Below the pieces are notes generated by a model. It made no database searches and was not told the DNA's origin. It worked only from the letters and a program-made list of their open reading frames with translations. The translations under genes and the position numbers were made by a program. This document shows, piece by piece, positions 46,549 to 56,407 of a stretch of DNA of 64,000 nt. Location of the stretch: positions 310,001 to 374,000 of the forward strand of contig NZ_JAAIKB010000005.1 of NCBI RefSeq assembly GCF_011040385.1, read 5' to 3'. The number at the start of each line of letters is the position of its first letter. The first letter of the stretch is position 1. This DNA is from Falsiroseomonas algicola (GTDB lineage: Bacteria > Pseudomonadota > Alphaproteobacteria > Acetobacterales > Acetobacteraceae).

Positions 46549-48042
46549 TCACACCCGCTGCAGCGGCACGCGCGTGCAGAGCCAGGCCGCCAGGCCCGTC
46601 AGCAGCGCGGCCGCGCCGAACAGGGCGCGGAAGGCGTCCAGCAGCTCCGACTGGAACAGCGCCCGTGCCGCCGGCGACAACCCCGCCAGCGCCCCCAGGC
46701 CCTGGTTGACCAGCGCTACGAACAGCGCTGCCGCATCCCCGGGCGCCACCACCAGCGCGCCGAACAGCACCGCCCCCAGCAGCGCCGTCCCCGTGGCGGC
46801 GCCGAGGGACCGGCTGAACTGGACGGAGGCGGTGGCCGACCCCAGCCTCTCCCGCCCCGCGGCCACCTGCACTGTCACCTGCACCATCGGGAAGGACGAC
46901 CCGAAGCCGAGCGAGGTCACCGCCAGCAGCAGAGCCAGCACCGGCATGGGCAGCGCCCCGGCGCCGATCGCGATCACCACCAGCGCGGCGGCGGCCAGCG
47001 ACAGGCCGATGGTCGGCCACAGCATGGTCCGCCCCGTCCGCGCCAGCCCGGTGCCCGCCATCAGCGCGCCGAAGCCGGAACAGGCGGAGAGCGGCAGCAG
47101 GGCGAAGCCGACCTCGGAAGGGCTGAGGCCGCGCACCGTCGTCAGGTAGATCGGCAGGAAGGCGATGGAGCCGACGAAGGCGCCATTCACCAGGCCCGTC
47201 ATCAGGTTGGTGCGCCAGATCGTGGCGTCACCCAGCAGGTTGAGCGGCAGCAGCGGATCGGGTGCGCGCCGTTCCTGGCGCAGCAGCAGCCACAGCGCCA
47301 CGCCCGCCACCAGCGCCAGCCCGCCCGCCACCAGCAGCGGCAGGGCAGCGAGCTTGCGCGCCTGGTCCAGCGCCAGCAGCGCCGGCGCGACGAAGAGGCT
47401 GAACAGCACCAGGCCCCACCAGTCGAAGGCGAAGCCCCGCGGCGACCCCTTCGCGGTGTTCGTCAGCCGGGTCACCGCCAGGTACGCCGCCAGCATCGCC
47501 AGCGGCAGTTGCAGCATGAACACGCTGCGCCAGCCGAACTGCCCCGTCAGGAAGCCGCCCAGCACGGGGCCGAGCGCACTCGCGCCGGTGAAGACCGCCG
47601 CGATCCAGGCCTGGAAGCGCCCGCGCTCCCGCGGCGGCACCACCTCCGCGATCAGCGCGACGGAGAGGCTGATCAGGCCGCCGCCGCCGAAGCCCTGCAC
47701 CACCCGCGCCGCCGCCAGCCAGGGAAGCGACGGTGCCGCGGCGCAGGCCGTGGCGCCGGCGGCGTAGAAGCCGAGCGCCACCAGCAGCATGCGCCGGCGC
47801 CCGAAGGCATCGCCGAGCCGCCCATAGACCGGCGCCGCCACCGTATTGGCGACGAGGTAGAGGACGATGATCCAGGAGACGCGCTCGACCTCACCCAGGC
47901 TGCGCGCGATGGCGGGGAGCGCCGCGGCGACCAGCGTCTGGTCGAGCGCCGCGCCGAACATGGCCAGCGCCACGGCGGGGAAGAGGCGGAAGAAAAGCCG
48001 CTTCAGCTCGGCGGGCGGGATCGGCGCATCGGGAGGGGGCAT
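46549..48042 (-). CDS. MFS drug exporter, DHA2 (14-helix) type
   Basis: A 497-residue inner-membrane protein. Motif C-like FTGASALGPVLGGFL and motif A GRLGDAFGRRRM are present, as is LDQTLVAAALPAIARSLG in helix 1, the EmrB/QacA-type signature. It probably exports toxic compounds by proton antiport; the substrate is unknown. No EmrA-like adaptor or regulator is adjacent. accA starts upstream on the same strand, 30 bases away, and may share its transcript. Confidence 0.93.
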   Translation of the reverse strand: MPPPDAPIPPAELKRLFFRLFPAVALAMFGAALDQTLVAAALPAIARSLGEVERVSWIIVLYLVANTVAAPVYGRLGDAFGRRRMLLVALGFYAAGATACAAAPSLPWLAAARVVQGFGGGGLISLSVALIAEVVPPRERGRFQAWIAAVFTGASALGPVLGGFLTGQFGWRSVFMLQLPLAMLAAYLAVTRLTNTAKGSPRGFAFDWWGLVLFSLFVAPALLALDQARKLAALPLLVAGGLALVAGVALWLLLRQERRAPDPLLPLNLLGDATIWRTNLMTGLVNGAFVGSIAFLPIYLTTVRGLSPSEVGFALLPLSACSGFGALMAGTGLARTGRTMLWPTIGLSLAAAALVVIAIGAGALPMPVLALLLAVTSLGFGSSFPMVQVTVQVAAGRERLGSATASVQFSRSLGAATGTALLGAVLFGALVVAPGDAAALFVALVNQGLGALAGLSPAARALFQSELLDAFRALFGAAALLTGLAAWLCTRVPLQRV

Positions 48043-48072
48043 GCAGCCCCGATCATCCCATGGCCGGGCGGA

Positions 48073-49029
48073 TCAGACGACGGCCGTCCGCCCCATCTCC
48101 AGAAACTTCTCGCGACGCCGGGCGCGCAAGGTCGCGCCATCCAGCGCCATCAGCGGCTCCAGGCAATCCCAGACCTGGCGGGACACGGCGGCCAGCATGG
48201 CGCCGGGATCCCGATGCGCGCCGCCCAGCGGCTCCGCGATAACGGCATCGATCAGGGCGAGCTTGCGGAGGTCCTCCGCCGTCAGGCGCAGCGCCTCCGC
48301 CGCCTGGGGGGCGTTGGCGGAGTCCCGCCACAGGATGCTGGCGCAGCCCTCGGGCGAGATGACGGAATAGATCGCGTGTTCCAGCATCAGCACGCGGTCG
48401 GCGGCGGCCAGCGCGATGGCGCCGCCCGAGCCGCCTTCGCCGATGATGGTGGCGACGAAGGGGACGGGCGCATCGAGCCCGGCCTCGATGGAGCGTGCGA
48501 TGGCTTCCGCCTGGCCGCGGGCCTCGGCCTCGATACCCGGGAAGGCGCCGGCGGTATCGACGAAGCTGACGATGGGCAGGCCGAAGCGGCCGGCGAGTTC
48601 CATGATCCGCTTGGCCTTCCGGTAGCCCTCCGGCCGGGCCATGCCGAAATTATGCTTCACGCGGCTTTCGGTATCGCGGCCCTTCTCGGTCCCCAGCACC
48701 GCGACGGCGCGGCCCCGGAACCGGCCGAGCCCCGCCAGCACCGCCGCGTCATCGGCGAAGGCGCGGTCGCCGGCGAGCGGCGTCCACTCCTCGATCAGGC
48801 CGCGGATGTAGTCCGCGGCCTTCGGACGTTCGGGGTGGCGGGCGACCAGCGCCTTCTGCCAGGGCGTGAGCTTCGCGTAGGTCTGGCGGAGCAGCGTCTC
48901 CGCCTTGTCGCGCAGCTTGCCGACCTCCTCGGCAACATCGATGCCGCCGGCGTCGGTCGCCCGGCGCAGCTCCTCGATCTTGCCTTCGAGCTCGGCGATG
49001 GGCTTTTCGAATTCCAGGAAGTGGCGCAT
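48073..49029 (-). CDS. accA: Acetyl-CoA carboxylase carboxyltransferase, alpha subunit
   Basis: A 318-residue subunit that with AccD transfers carboxyl from biotin to acetyl-CoA for fatty acid synthesis. The start FLEFEKPIAELEGKIEELR, the segments KHNFGMARPEGYRKAKRIM, FVDTAGAFPGIEAEARGQ and GEGGSGGAIAL are characteristic. Full length; no accD in the window. Confidence 0.97.
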   Translation of the reverse strand: MRHFLEFEKPIAELEGKIEELRRATDAGGIDVAEEVGKLRDKAETLLRQTYAKLTPWQKALVARHPERPKAADYIRGLIEEWTPLAGDRAFADDAAVLAGLGRFRGRAVAVLGTEKGRDTESRVKHNFGMARPEGYRKAKRIMELAGRFGLPIVSFVDTAGAFPGIEAEARGQAEAIARSIEAGLDAPVPFVATIIGEGGSGGAIALAAADRVLMLEHAIYSVISPEGCASILWRDSANAPQAAEALRLTAEDLRKLALIDAVIAEPLGGAHRDPGAMLAAVSRQVWDCLEPLMALDGATLRARRREKFLEMGRTAVV

Positions 49030-49085
49030 GGCGGCGGAGCCTTAGCCCGGAACGGTGCCGGGCGGAAGCGCCGCCGCCTCACCCA

Positions 49086-50066
49086 TCAATCCGCATTCGC
49101 CCCACTGGCGCGGACGATGGGCGCCCATTTCGCCGTCTCGTCCCGGATGAAGCGCGCCAGTTCGTCGGGGGAGGAGGGGGTGGGCTCCACGCCATGGCGG
49201 GCCAGGTGGGCGCGGACATCGCTGTCGGCCAGCGTGGCGCGCATGGCGGCGTTCAGCTTCTCCACGATGGGCTGGGGCAGGCCCTTCGGTCCGACCAGCG
49301 CGTACCAGTTGCCGACCTCATACCCCGGCAGCGTTTCCGCCACGGTCGGCACATCGGGCATCAGGGGGGATCGCTGCAGCGTCGGCACGGCGAGGGCGCG
49401 GAGCTTGCCGGCCTCGATCTGCGGGATGGCGGTGGGGGCGGTGGAGAAGGAATAGTCGATCTTGCCGCCCACCATGTCCGTCATCAGCGGCCCGCCGCCG
49501 CGATAGGGGACATGCACGGTCTTGATGCCGGCCATCTGGTCGAGCAGCGCGCCCGCCAGGTGTCCCGCGCCGCCGACGCCGGAGGAGCCATAGGTGATGG
49601 TGTCGGGCCGGGCCTTCGCCGCGGCGACGAGGTCCGCGACCGTCCGCCAGGGGCGGTCCGCCGGCACCACCAGCACGTTCAGGATGGAGCCGGACTGGCT
49701 GATCGGCGTCAGGTCCGTGGCCGGGTCGAAAGGCAGGTTGCGGTAGATGGTGGGGTTGATGGCGAGTGCCGCGATCGTGCCCATCAGCAGCGTGTAGCCA
49801 TCGGGGGCCGCCCGCACCGTCATCTCGGTGGCGAGGTTGCCGCCGGCGCCGGGGCGGTTGTCGATCAGGATCGTGCCGCCCAGCGCCTGCTGCAGCTTGG
49901 GCTGCATGGTGCGCGCCGTGAGGTCCGTCCCACCGCCGGCCGCGAAGCCCACGATCATGCGGATGGGCCGGTTCGGGTAGTCCGCCTGGGCCAGGGCGGG
50001 GGCGGCCAGCGTGGCGGCGACACCACCTGGCACGAGCGCGGCAAAGCCGCGACGGGTGATCATCAT
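49086..50066 (-). CDS. Bug/TctC-family substrate-binding protein
   Basis: A 326-residue periplasmic binding protein with signal peptide (ITRRGFAALVPGGVAATLAAPALAQ), then YPNRPIRMIVGFAAGGGTDLTAR, NRPGAGGNLATE, RAAPDGYTLLMGT and HVPYRGGGPLMTDM. GGAGGAAACG precedes the start. It lies 66 bases downstream of another Bug gene on the same strand; the two share layout but are clearly diverged. Confidence 0.94.
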   Translation of the reverse strand: MMITRRGFAALVPGGVAATLAAPALAQADYPNRPIRMIVGFAAGGGTDLTARTMQPKLQQALGGTILIDNRPGAGGNLATEMTVRAAPDGYTLLMGTIAALAINPTIYRNLPFDPATDLTPISQSGSILNVLVVPADRPWRTVADLVAAAKARPDTITYGSSGVGGAGHLAGALLDQMAGIKTVHVPYRGGGPLMTDMVGGKIDYSFSTAPTAIPQIEAGKLRALAVPTLQRSPLMPDVPTVAETLPGYEVGNWYALVGPKGLPQPIVEKLNAAMRATLADSDVRAHLARHGVEPTPSSPDELARFIRDETAKWAPIVRASGANAD

Positions 50067-50132
50067 TCGTTTCCTCCAGCGGGATTTTTTGCATTTAACC
50101 CCGCCGGAGGTCGCCGCGATAGCGGGAAGCGA

Positions 50133-51113
50133 TCAGCCCTCCCGCCAGGGATGGGCGTTCCAGAGGGTCTGGTAGCGGGTCTGCAGCGCGCGAAGCTCCG
50201 CGGCGTAGGCATCGGGCGCCAGGAAGCGCAGCGGCAGGTTCTGCTGCGTGGCGGCGGCCTGGAACTCCGGGTTCTCGACCGTCCGGCGGACGGACAGCGC
50301 CAGGCGTTCCAGCACTGGCGCGGGCAGGCCGGCCGGCGCCGCCATGCCGCGCATGGAGCCCTCGATCACGTCGAAGCCCTTCTCCCGCAGCGTCGGCACC
50401 TGCGCCAGCGGCTGCCAGCGCGTCTCCCCCATCTGGGCGAGGGGGCGCAGCACGCCCTGGTTCATCTCGTTGATGCCCTCCGCCACGTTCATCACGGCGA
50501 CCGGGATGGCGCGGGACAGCAGGTTCTGCTTGACCTGCGCGCTGCCGCCGAAGGGCACGTGCAGGAACTTGGCGCCGCTCGTGCGCTCCAGCGCCAGCAT
50601 GGCCAGGTGGTCGTCGGACCCGATGCCGGTGGTGCCGTAGCCGATCGTCTCCGGCCGCGCGCGGGCGGCGGCCAGCAACTCCTCCAGGCTGCGATAGGGG
50701 CTGTCCGCCAGCACCCATAGCCCGCCCGGATCATCCACGATGTTGCCGATGAGGGTGAAGTCGGAAAGGGCGAAGCGGGTGCGGCGCTCGATCGGGAGCG
50801 TCACGATATGGGGCGTGTTGATGAAGCCGATGGTGAGGCCGTCCGGCCGCGCGCGGGCCAGTTCGGTGAAGCCGATCTCGCCGCCCGCGCCGGGGCGGTT
50901 CAACACCACCACGGGCTGGCCGAGGTCCCGTTCCATGAAGCGTGCGATGGTCCGCGCCGCGAGGTCCGTGCCGCCGCCGGCGGCGAAGGCCACGACCATG
51001 GTCAGCCCCCGGTCCGGCGTCCAGGCGCCCTGCGCCAGGGCGGGCCGGGGCAACAGGGGCGCGGCCCAGGGGGCAGCCAGGGCGGCCGTGAGGGCGCTGC
51101 GGCGGGTGAGCAT
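50133..51113 (-). CDS. Bug/TctC-family substrate-binding protein
   Basis: A 326-residue periplasmic binding protein: signal peptide (LTRRSALTAALAAPWAAPLLPRPALAQ), then FAAGGGTDLAARTIA, NRPGAGGEIGFTE, ARARPDGLTIGF and HVPFGGSAQVKQNLL, where the usual YRG of the carboxylate loop reads FGG. This change may alter ligand choice. GGGAGA precedes ATG 51113. It is the upstream member of a tandem Bug pair. Confidence 0.94.
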   Translation of the reverse strand: MLTRRSALTAALAAPWAAPLLPRPALAQGAWTPDRGLTMVVAFAAGGGTDLAARTIARFMERDLGQPVVVLNRPGAGGEIGFTELARARPDGLTIGFINTPHIVTLPIERRTRFALSDFTLIGNIVDDPGGLWVLADSPYRSLEELLAAARARPETIGYGTTGIGSDDHLAMLALERTSGAKFLHVPFGGSAQVKQNLLSRAIPVAVMNVAEGINEMNQGVLRPLAQMGETRWQPLAQVPTLREKGFDVIEGSMRGMAAPAGLPAPVLERLALSVRRTVENPEFQAAATQQNLPLRFLAPDAYAAELRALQTRYQTLWNAHPWREG

Positions 51114-51182
51114 GACGTCGTCTCCCGTTATGGTCGTTCGGTGACCGTCATGTGACAGCGCCGCCGCGGCGCGGCAAGCGCC

Positions 51183-52097
51183 TCAGGGCAGCAGGATCGG
51201 CGCCAGGCCGTGGCGGGTGGCGGAGCGCGTGATGGTGCCGTCCAGCCGCGCGCGTTCCAGGAAGGCGTTCACCTCGTTCAGCCAGGCGGCGTCGTTGCGC
51301 TGCACGGCGTAGGCATAGAGCGTCTCCCCGAACCGGCCCGGCGGGTCGATGACGCGGGCCCAGTCATGCATCAGCACCATGCGGCGGGTGTAGGGGTAGT
51401 CGGACATGAAGACGTCGGCGCGGCCAGAGAGGATCTCGCCCTCCCGCGTCCGCGGCATGCGGACCACCATGAGTTCCGCGTTGCGGAGGGAGTCGCGCAT
51501 CAGCGGTTCCATGATGGTGCCGGCGGCAACCGCCACGACGGTGCCGGGGCTGTCGATGTCCCGCCAGGACTGGATGCGGGTGTTGGTGCGGGTCGTCACC
51601 GCATAGACCGGGCTCGCCAGATAGGGCTTGGAGAAGGCGACGCGCAACGCGCGGGGCGGCGTGATGCCCACCGCCATCATGGCGATATCGCAGCTGCCAT
51701 CATCGATGCGGTCCATGAACTCGCCGAAATTGGTCTCGACGAAGGTCAGGCGGACATTGAGCCGCGCGGCGAGCGCGCGGGCCATGTCGATGTCGATCCC
51801 CTCCAGCTCCCCGTTCCGGGGATTGCGGTAGGAGATGGCGAAGTATTCGGGCCACATGCAGACCCGGACCTCGCCTCTGGCGCGAATGACGGGCAGGCGC
51901 TCGGGCCGCGGGGCAGCGGCTTGCGGGGTCGCGGGGGCGGTGCCGGCCGAGCCGGGTGCCGGATTCTGGGCCAATATCAACGATGTATTGACGCCGGAAG
52001 ATTGCGCTTCCGTTGTCTGCGCCAGAACCTCGTCACAACACTCGCAAAAAAAGACGAACAGGCTGATAATGGCCGTCGCAAAGATGGTTCCACGCAT
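51183..52097 (-). CDS. Family-3 extracellular solute-binding protein (amino-acid type)
   Basis: A 304-residue protein. A hydrophobic N-terminus ([25 protein letters not shown]) is a signal peptide or anchor, followed by a Pro/Ala linker (about 45-75) and an SBP_bac_3 domain: [65 protein letters not shown]. It has no permease or ATPase neighbours, so it may serve as a sensor partner. The start lies inside the 5' end of the divergent hybrid kinase (52069), an antiparallel overlap of 29 bases. Confidence 0.88.
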   Translation of the reverse strand: MRGTIFATAIISLFVFFCECCDEVLAQTTEAQSSGVNTSLILAQNPAPGSAGTAPATPQAAAPRPERLPVIRARGEVRVCMWPEYFAISYRNPRNGELEGIDIDMARALAARLNVRLTFVETNFGEFMDRIDDGSCDIAMMAVGITPPRALRVAFSKPYLASPVYAVTTRTNTRIQSWRDIDSPGTVVAVAAGTIMEPLMRDSLRNAELMVVRMPRTREGEILSGRADVFMSDYPYTRRMVLMHDWARVIDPPGRFGETLYAYAVQRNDAAWLNEVNAFLERARLDGTITRSATRHGLAPILLP

Positions 52098-54726
52098 CGC
52101 CCAACTCCGTGCCGCCTTCCGCCGTTCGCTGGGCCTCGGTGCGCCGAAGCCCAGCGAGCCTCGCCCGTGGCTGCTTTTCTCCGCCGCGGTTGGCCTGGTC
52201 GCCCTATGCCTGCTCGGCATCTACAGCATCTTAATGCATCGCGGCCAACAGGACGCCATCGCGGAAGCGGAACGGCTGACGCAGGGGGTCGCGGCCGGGC
52301 TGGCGGACCAGCTGACGCGGGCCATGCAGACCGTGGACCTGGTGGTGATGGACGCCACCGACCGGCTGGCGGAGACCGATCCCGCCACCGTCGCCCGCCA
52401 GATCACCGGCCGCATCCGGGACGTGCCGCAGATGCGCGCCCTGCTGATCACCGACGCGCAGGGCTTCATCATCGCGAGTTCCGTCGATGGGCTGCGGGAG
52501 GCCTCGGTCGCCGACCGCGAATGGTTCCGCCTGCTGCGCTTCGGCAACCAGGCGCTGCGGCTCGGCGCGCCGGAAGCCGGGCGCTTCATCGGCCCGCAGG
52601 GGCGCAGCATCCAGCAGGCGGGGGGCCTCTATTCCATCCCCTATGCCCGCGCGATGCGCGGTGCGCGCGGCGAGTTCCAGGGCGCCATCGTGGCGGTGCT
52701 GAACCCGGACTACCTCGTCGGCGTCGCGCGCCGGCACGCTGACGCTTTCGGCGCCATCGTCCGCGTCCATTCCTTCCAGGGCCTGCTGCTGGCGCGGTCC
52801 GACGGATCGGCGCAGGGGGTGGGCGAGCTCAATTCCTCCTCCTGGATCTTCCGGGACTTCCTGCCGCGGCGGGAGACCGGGACCTGGGCCGGCGTGGACC
52901 AGGACGGGTCGGAGGTCGTCGCCTCCTTCGCCGTCACCCGGCAGGGCACCTTCGTGGTGGAGACGGCGCGGAGCCGCGCCGATGCGCTGGACACCGCCAA
53001 TCGCCTCGGCGCCCTGCTGGCCGCCGGCGTCGCGGCCGCCGCCGTGGTGACGCTGGTCGCGCTCTGGCTGCTGGTGCGCCAGGCGCAGGCCTTGAAGATG
53101 CAGGGCCAGCGGCTGGCGGAGAGCGAGCGCGCCGCGGTCGCCGCCAGCCGGGCGAAGGAGGAGTTCCTCGCCTCCATGAGCCATGAGATCCGCACGCCGA
53201 TGAACGGCGTGATCGGCATGACGGGCCTGCTGCTCGACACCGGGCTCGATGGCGTGCAGCGGCGCTATGCGGAGACGATCCAGGGTTCCGCCGAGCACCT
53301 GATGATGGTGCTGAACGACATCCTCGACTTCTCCAAGCTCGAAGCCGGCGCGCTGCAGCTGGAAAGCGTGCCCTTCAACGTGGAGCAGGAGATCGCGACC
53401 ATCGTCGAGCTCTTCGCCCCCCGCGCGGCGGCGAAGGGGGTGGAGCTGGTCTGCGCGCTCGCCCCCGACCTGCCGCACAAGGTGGTGGGCGACCCGGGCC
53501 GCATCCGGCAGATGCTGTTCAACCTGGTGGGCAACGCCATCAAGTTCACGGAAACCGGCTGGATCCAGGTGGCGATCTCGATCGAGCCGGAGCTCGACTA
53601 TTGGCGGCTCCGCGTCTCCGTCTCCGACACCGGGATCGGGATCGAGCGCGACAAGATCGGCATGCTGTTCGAACGCTTCACCCAGGCCGATGCCTCCATC
53701 CGCCGGAAGTATGGCGGCACGGGCCTCGGGCTCGCGATCTGCAAGAAGCTCGCCGAGGAGATGGGCGGGGGCATCGAGGCGGTGCCGCGGCTCGCCGGCG
53801 TGCGCAATGGCGGCGGCAGCATCTTCCGCTTCACCGTCAAGATCGGGCGCGTCGAGGGCGACCAGCTGCCGCTGACGGGGCTGGCGGGCCGCCGCATCCT
53901 GGTGGTGGACGACCTGCCGCTGAACCGGGAGATCATGGTCCGGCAGCTCGCCGGCATGGGGGCGGAGGCGATCGCCGTGCCGGATGGCGGCACCGCGCTG
54001 GCCGCGCTCCGCCAGGCGGCCGCGCTCGGCCGGCCCTATGAGGCGGCGGTGCTGGACGGGCAGCTGCCGGATGGCGACGGGTTGGCGCTGGCGCGGCGCA
54101 TCCGCCAGGAATGGGACGCCTTCGGACGGCCGCGCCTGCTGCTCTGCGCCTCCGGCTCCACCGACCCGCGGGAGGCGAACGGGCAGGGCGTGCTGGATGG
54201 GCTGCTGCTGAAGCCCGCGCTGCCGACCCGGCTGCGGGACGCGCTGCTGGTCGCCGTGGCGCCGCCGAAGCCGGTGGCCGCCCCCGCGCCGCGGCCGGTG
54301 GCGCCGGTGGCGGAGGAAGGCGGCGCCGCGGGCCCGCAGGTGCGGGTGCTGCTGGTGGAGGACAACCCGACCAACCAGCTGGTGATGAAGACCATCCTGA
54401 GCCGCGCCGGGGCCAGCGTGGTGGTGGCGGGCGACGGCCAGCAGGCCGTGAACGCCGCCCGGGCCGGCCAGTACGACGTGATCCTGATGGACCTGCAGAT
54501 GCCGGTGATGGATGGGCTGGAGGCGACGCGCAGCATCCGCGGCCATCCCGGCCCGAACCGCCGCACCCACATCATCGGCCTGACCGCCGCCGTCGGCCCC
54601 GAATTCGAACGGCAGTGCCGGGAGGCGGGGATGGACGACTATGTCGGCAAGCCCGTGCAGCGCGACCTGCTGCTGCGCAAGCTCGGCCTGGTGGCGAAGG
54701 CGGCGGGGTCGTCCCAGGCCGCGTGA
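52069..54726 (+). CDS. Membrane hybrid histidine kinase with two receiver domains
   Basis: An 885-residue kinase. Membrane helices at about 34-54 and 313-336 flank a periplasmic Cache-like sensor ([35 protein letters not shown]). HisKA has His372 in [11 protein letters not shown]; the ATPase has [21 protein letters not shown] and GGTGLGLAI. Two receivers follow, with Asp663 ([11 protein letters not shown]) and Asp808 ([11 protein letters not shown]). No HPt domain or output regulator is adjacent. ATG 52069 is used; ATG 52084 is also possible and neither ribosome site is strong. The 5' end overlaps the divergent solute-binding gene. Confidence 0.92.
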   Translation: MAVAKMVPRIAQLRAAFRRSLGLGAPKPSEPRPWLLFSAAVGLVALCLLGIYSILMHRGQQDAIAEAERLTQGVAAGLADQLTRAMQTVDLVVMDATDRLAETDPATVARQITGRIRDVPQMRALLITDAQGFIIASSVDGLREASVADREWFRLLRFGNQALRLGAPEAGRFIGPQGRSIQQAGGLYSIPYARAMRGARGEFQGAIVAVLNPDYLVGVARRHADAFGAIVRVHSFQGLLLARSDGSAQGVGELNSSSWIFRDFLPRRETGTWAGVDQDGSEVVASFAVTRQGTFVVETARSRADALDTANRLGALLAAGVAAAAVVTLVALWLLVRQAQALKMQGQRLAESERAAVAASRAKEEFLASMSHEIRTPMNGVIGMTGLLLDTGLDGVQRRYAETIQGSAEHLMMVLNDILDFSKLEAGALQLESVPFNVEQEIATIVELFAPRAAAKGVELVCALAPDLPHKVVGDPGRIRQMLFNLVGNAIKFTETGWIQVAISIEPELDYWRLRVSVSDTGIGIERDKIGMLFERFTQADASIRRKYGGTGLGLAICKKLAEEMGGGIEAVPRLAGVRNGGGSIFRFTVKIGRVEGDQLPLTGLAGRRILVVDDLPLNREIMVRQLAGMGAEAIAVPDGGTALAALRQAAALGRPYEAAVLDGQLPDGDGLALARRIRQEWDAFGRPRLLLCASGSTDPREANGQGVLDGLLLKPALPTRLRDALLVAVAPPKPVAAPAPRPVAPVAEEGGAAGPQVRVLLVEDNPTNQLVMKTILSRAGASVVVAGDGQQAVNAARAGQYDVILMDLQMPVMDGLEATRSIRGHPGPNRRTHIIGLTAAVGPEFERQCREAGMDDYVGKPVQRDLLLRKLGLVAKAAGSSQAA

Positions 54727-54784
54727 TCCCCGCTGAATCAAGGGCCTGTGCGGCAGGACGCTTTAGATTTTAGGAATACTGCCC

Positions 54785-54818
54785 TTTTAGCCGATTATGC
54801 CGTTTATGCACCTTTAGT
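54785..54818 (+). repeat. A/T-rich element, copy B
   Basis: TTTTAGCCGATTAT (54785-54798), then GCCGTTTATGCACCTTTAG. The first 14 bases are identical to the minus strand of the ileS upstream gap and the remainder is partly matching. TTTAG also occurs at 54762 and 54769 just upstream. The patch lies in the 211-base gap between the hybrid kinase and the convergent protease gene. Confidence 0.5.
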
Positions 54819-54851
54819 GCGATTCTTCGAGGTCCGGGTGCTGGTGGCCAG

Positions 54852-54884
54852 TGGGGCGGCTGTTGGGGCGGCTGTTGGGGCGGC
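54852..54884 (+). repeat. 12-bp tandem repeat, 2.75 copies
   Basis: TGGGGCGGCTGT occurs at 54852 and 54863+1, followed by a partial third copy ending at 54884. It is an intergenic simple repeat with no evident function. Confidence 0.7.
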
Positions 54885-54937
54885 CGGGCATGGATCGGCC
54901 AGTGTCGTAGGTATATTATCCTTGATGCCGTCGCCTG

Positions 54938-55663
54938 TCAATCCAGCGCCAGGCCCTCCAGCGCCACGGCCAGGCCGCCGCGGGCCTGGCGCTGGGCGCC
55001 GGCGGCGATGCCGGCGATGGCCCAGCCCTCCCCCTGCCGGACCAGCAGCGGCCCGCCGGAAGCCCCCCGCGTGGCGGCGCAGCCATGGCGGAGCAGCAGA
55101 CGCCGCGCCTCGTCGCGATACGGCGCCTCGATGGCGCAATCCGTGTCGGCCAGCAGCGCATGGGCGCGGTCCTGCTGGAAGCCGGCCAGCATGGCGGGGG
55201 TGCCGGCGGCGGGCAGCGGCGCGCGCGGCAGGGTGGGGCCGGGCAGGGGGGATGCCAGGCGCAGCAGCGCCCAGTCGGCGCCGAAGGGGCCGCGCGACGC
55301 GGGATCGAAGCCCGGGCCCAGGCGGAACTCCCGCACCGTCGCATGGGCGCGGAACTCGCCCCGCTCATAGCCCGCCAGCACATGGGTGCGGGTGGGCAGG
55401 ACGAGGTTGCCGGTGCGCGGCGCCACCAGGCAGTGGGCGGCGGTCAGCACGCGGTCAGGGGCGATCAGCGCACCGGTGCAATGGGTGCCGGCCTCGGTCT
55501 GGACGCGGACCAGGCTGGACCAGGGGGCGGCGCGGATATCGACGGACTGGCGCGCCTCCGCCGCCGGGTCGAGGCCGGGGCGGGGGAGGGGCTGGGCCAG
55601 GGTGGCGACAGGGAGGAGGAGGCCCAGCAGGGCCAATCCGCCCGTGGGCAGCCGCGTCGTCAC
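54938..55663 (-). CDS. Exported trypsin-like serine protease
   Basis: A 241-residue S1-type protease. A signal peptide (RLPTGGLALLGLLLPVATLAQP) precedes the catalytic domain. The triad is complete: His77 (LTAAHC), Asp130 (ADWALLRL) and Ser202 (GASGGPL). Residues lining the pocket cannot be assigned safely. The GTG start at 55663 overlaps the tetR stop (GTGA), which fixes it and implies coupled expression with the regulator. Confidence 0.88.
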   Translation of the reverse strand: MTTRLPTGGLALLGLLLPVATLAQPLPRPGLDPAAEARQSVDIRAAPWSSLVRVQTEAGTHCTGALIAPDRVLTAAHCLVAPRTGNLVLPTRTHVLAGYERGEFRAHATVREFRLGPGFDPASRGPFGADWALLRLASPLPGPTLPRAPLPAAGTPAMLAGFQQDRAHALLADTDCAIEAPYRDEARRLLLRHGCAATRGASGGPLLVRQGEGWAIAGIAAGAQRQARGGLAVALEGLALD

Positions 55664-56250
55664 GACCGCGCTGCCAGCAACCCGCTGGCCAGGCACCGGA
55701 AGGCCTCCAGCGCGCGCGGCAGCACCGATGCCGCGTCCTCGCTCGCCGCCACCCACAGCGCGGCGTTCAGCGCGGCGCCGTTCAGCAGGCGGGCGGCGGC
55801 CTCGGCGTCCACGGGCTTCAGGACGCCCCGCGCGATCAGGTCCCGCACCGCCTCCATCGTCGCCTCCAGGCAGCCATCCTGGCTGGGCCAGCGGGACGGA
55901 TCGCCGAGCACGGCGGGTCCGTCGAGCAGCACGATGCGCTGCACCTCCGGCTCCAGCGCCATCTCGATATAGGCGGCGCCCTCGGCCAGCAGCGCCGCCC
56001 AGGCATCGGGAGCGTCGCGCGCGGCCAGGCGGGCGCGGGCGGCCATCTCCGTGTCGATCTGGTGGACCACCGCCTGCAGCAGCCCGCGCTTGTCGCCGAA
56101 ATGGTGGTAGAGGGCGCCGCGCGTCAGCCCGGCCTCGGCCGTCAGCTCATCCATGGAGGCGGCGGCATAGCCCTGTTCGGCGAAGGCGCGGCGGGCCGCG
56201 CGCATCAGGCGCGCCCGCGTCTCCTCCACCATCTCCGCCCGCCGGGCCAT
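55660..56250 (-). CDS. TetR-family transcriptional repressor
   Basis: A 196-residue regulator. The helix-turn-helix (about 10-55) includes AFAEQGYAAASMDELTAEAGLTRGALYHHFGDK. The C-terminal ligand-binding part resembles TetR_C groups with the segment GAAYIEMALEPEVQRIVLLDGP. ATG 56250 has GGAAGGGAGA upstream; the frame is open 53 codons further, through the operator region, and is not used. Three palindromes between this gene and the divergent RidA gene are its likely targets, so it should repress itself, the protease and the RidA gene. Confidence 0.93.
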   Translation of the reverse strand: MARRAEMVEETRARLMRAARRAFAEQGYAAASMDELTAEAGLTRGALYHHFGDKRGLLQAVVHQIDTEMAARARLAARDAPDAWAALLAEGAAYIEMALEPEVQRIVLLDGPAVLGDPSRWPSQDGCLEATMEAVRDLIARGVLKPVDAEAAARLLNGAALNAALWVAASEDAASVLPRALEAFRCLASGLLAARS

Positions 56251-56273
56251 GGCGTGGTCTCCCTTCCGTGAAG

Positions 56274-56290
56274 ACATACGCGGCGTATGT
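56274..56290. promoter_or_regulatory. TetR operator site 1
   Basis: ACATACGCGGCGTATGT, a 17-bp near-perfect palindrome 24 bases upstream of the tetR start. It differs only at centre or edge positions from sites 2 and 3. Confidence 0.8.
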
Positions 56291-56296
56291 AAATTG

Positions 56297-56313
56297 ACAT
56301 ACGTGGCGTATGT
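56297..56313. promoter_or_regulatory. TetR operator site 2
   Basis: ACATACGTGGCGTATGT, differing from site 1 by one base; its centre is 23 bases from that of site 1, about two helical turns. Confidence 0.8.
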
Positions 56314-56324
56314 GCCGATGTTTG

Positions 56325-56341
56325 GCATACGAGGCGTATAT
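56325..56341. promoter_or_regulatory. TetR operator site 3
   Basis: GCATACGAGGCGTATAT, less symmetrical at the edges; its centre is 28 bases from that of site 2 and it lies nearest the RidA gene (start 56408). Confidence 0.75.
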
Positions 56342-56407
56342 GAAACCGGCGTGGCCTCGGGTGAAGACCCCGCCGGCGCCTTGCCCATCCATTGAAGGAG
56401 CAGACCC

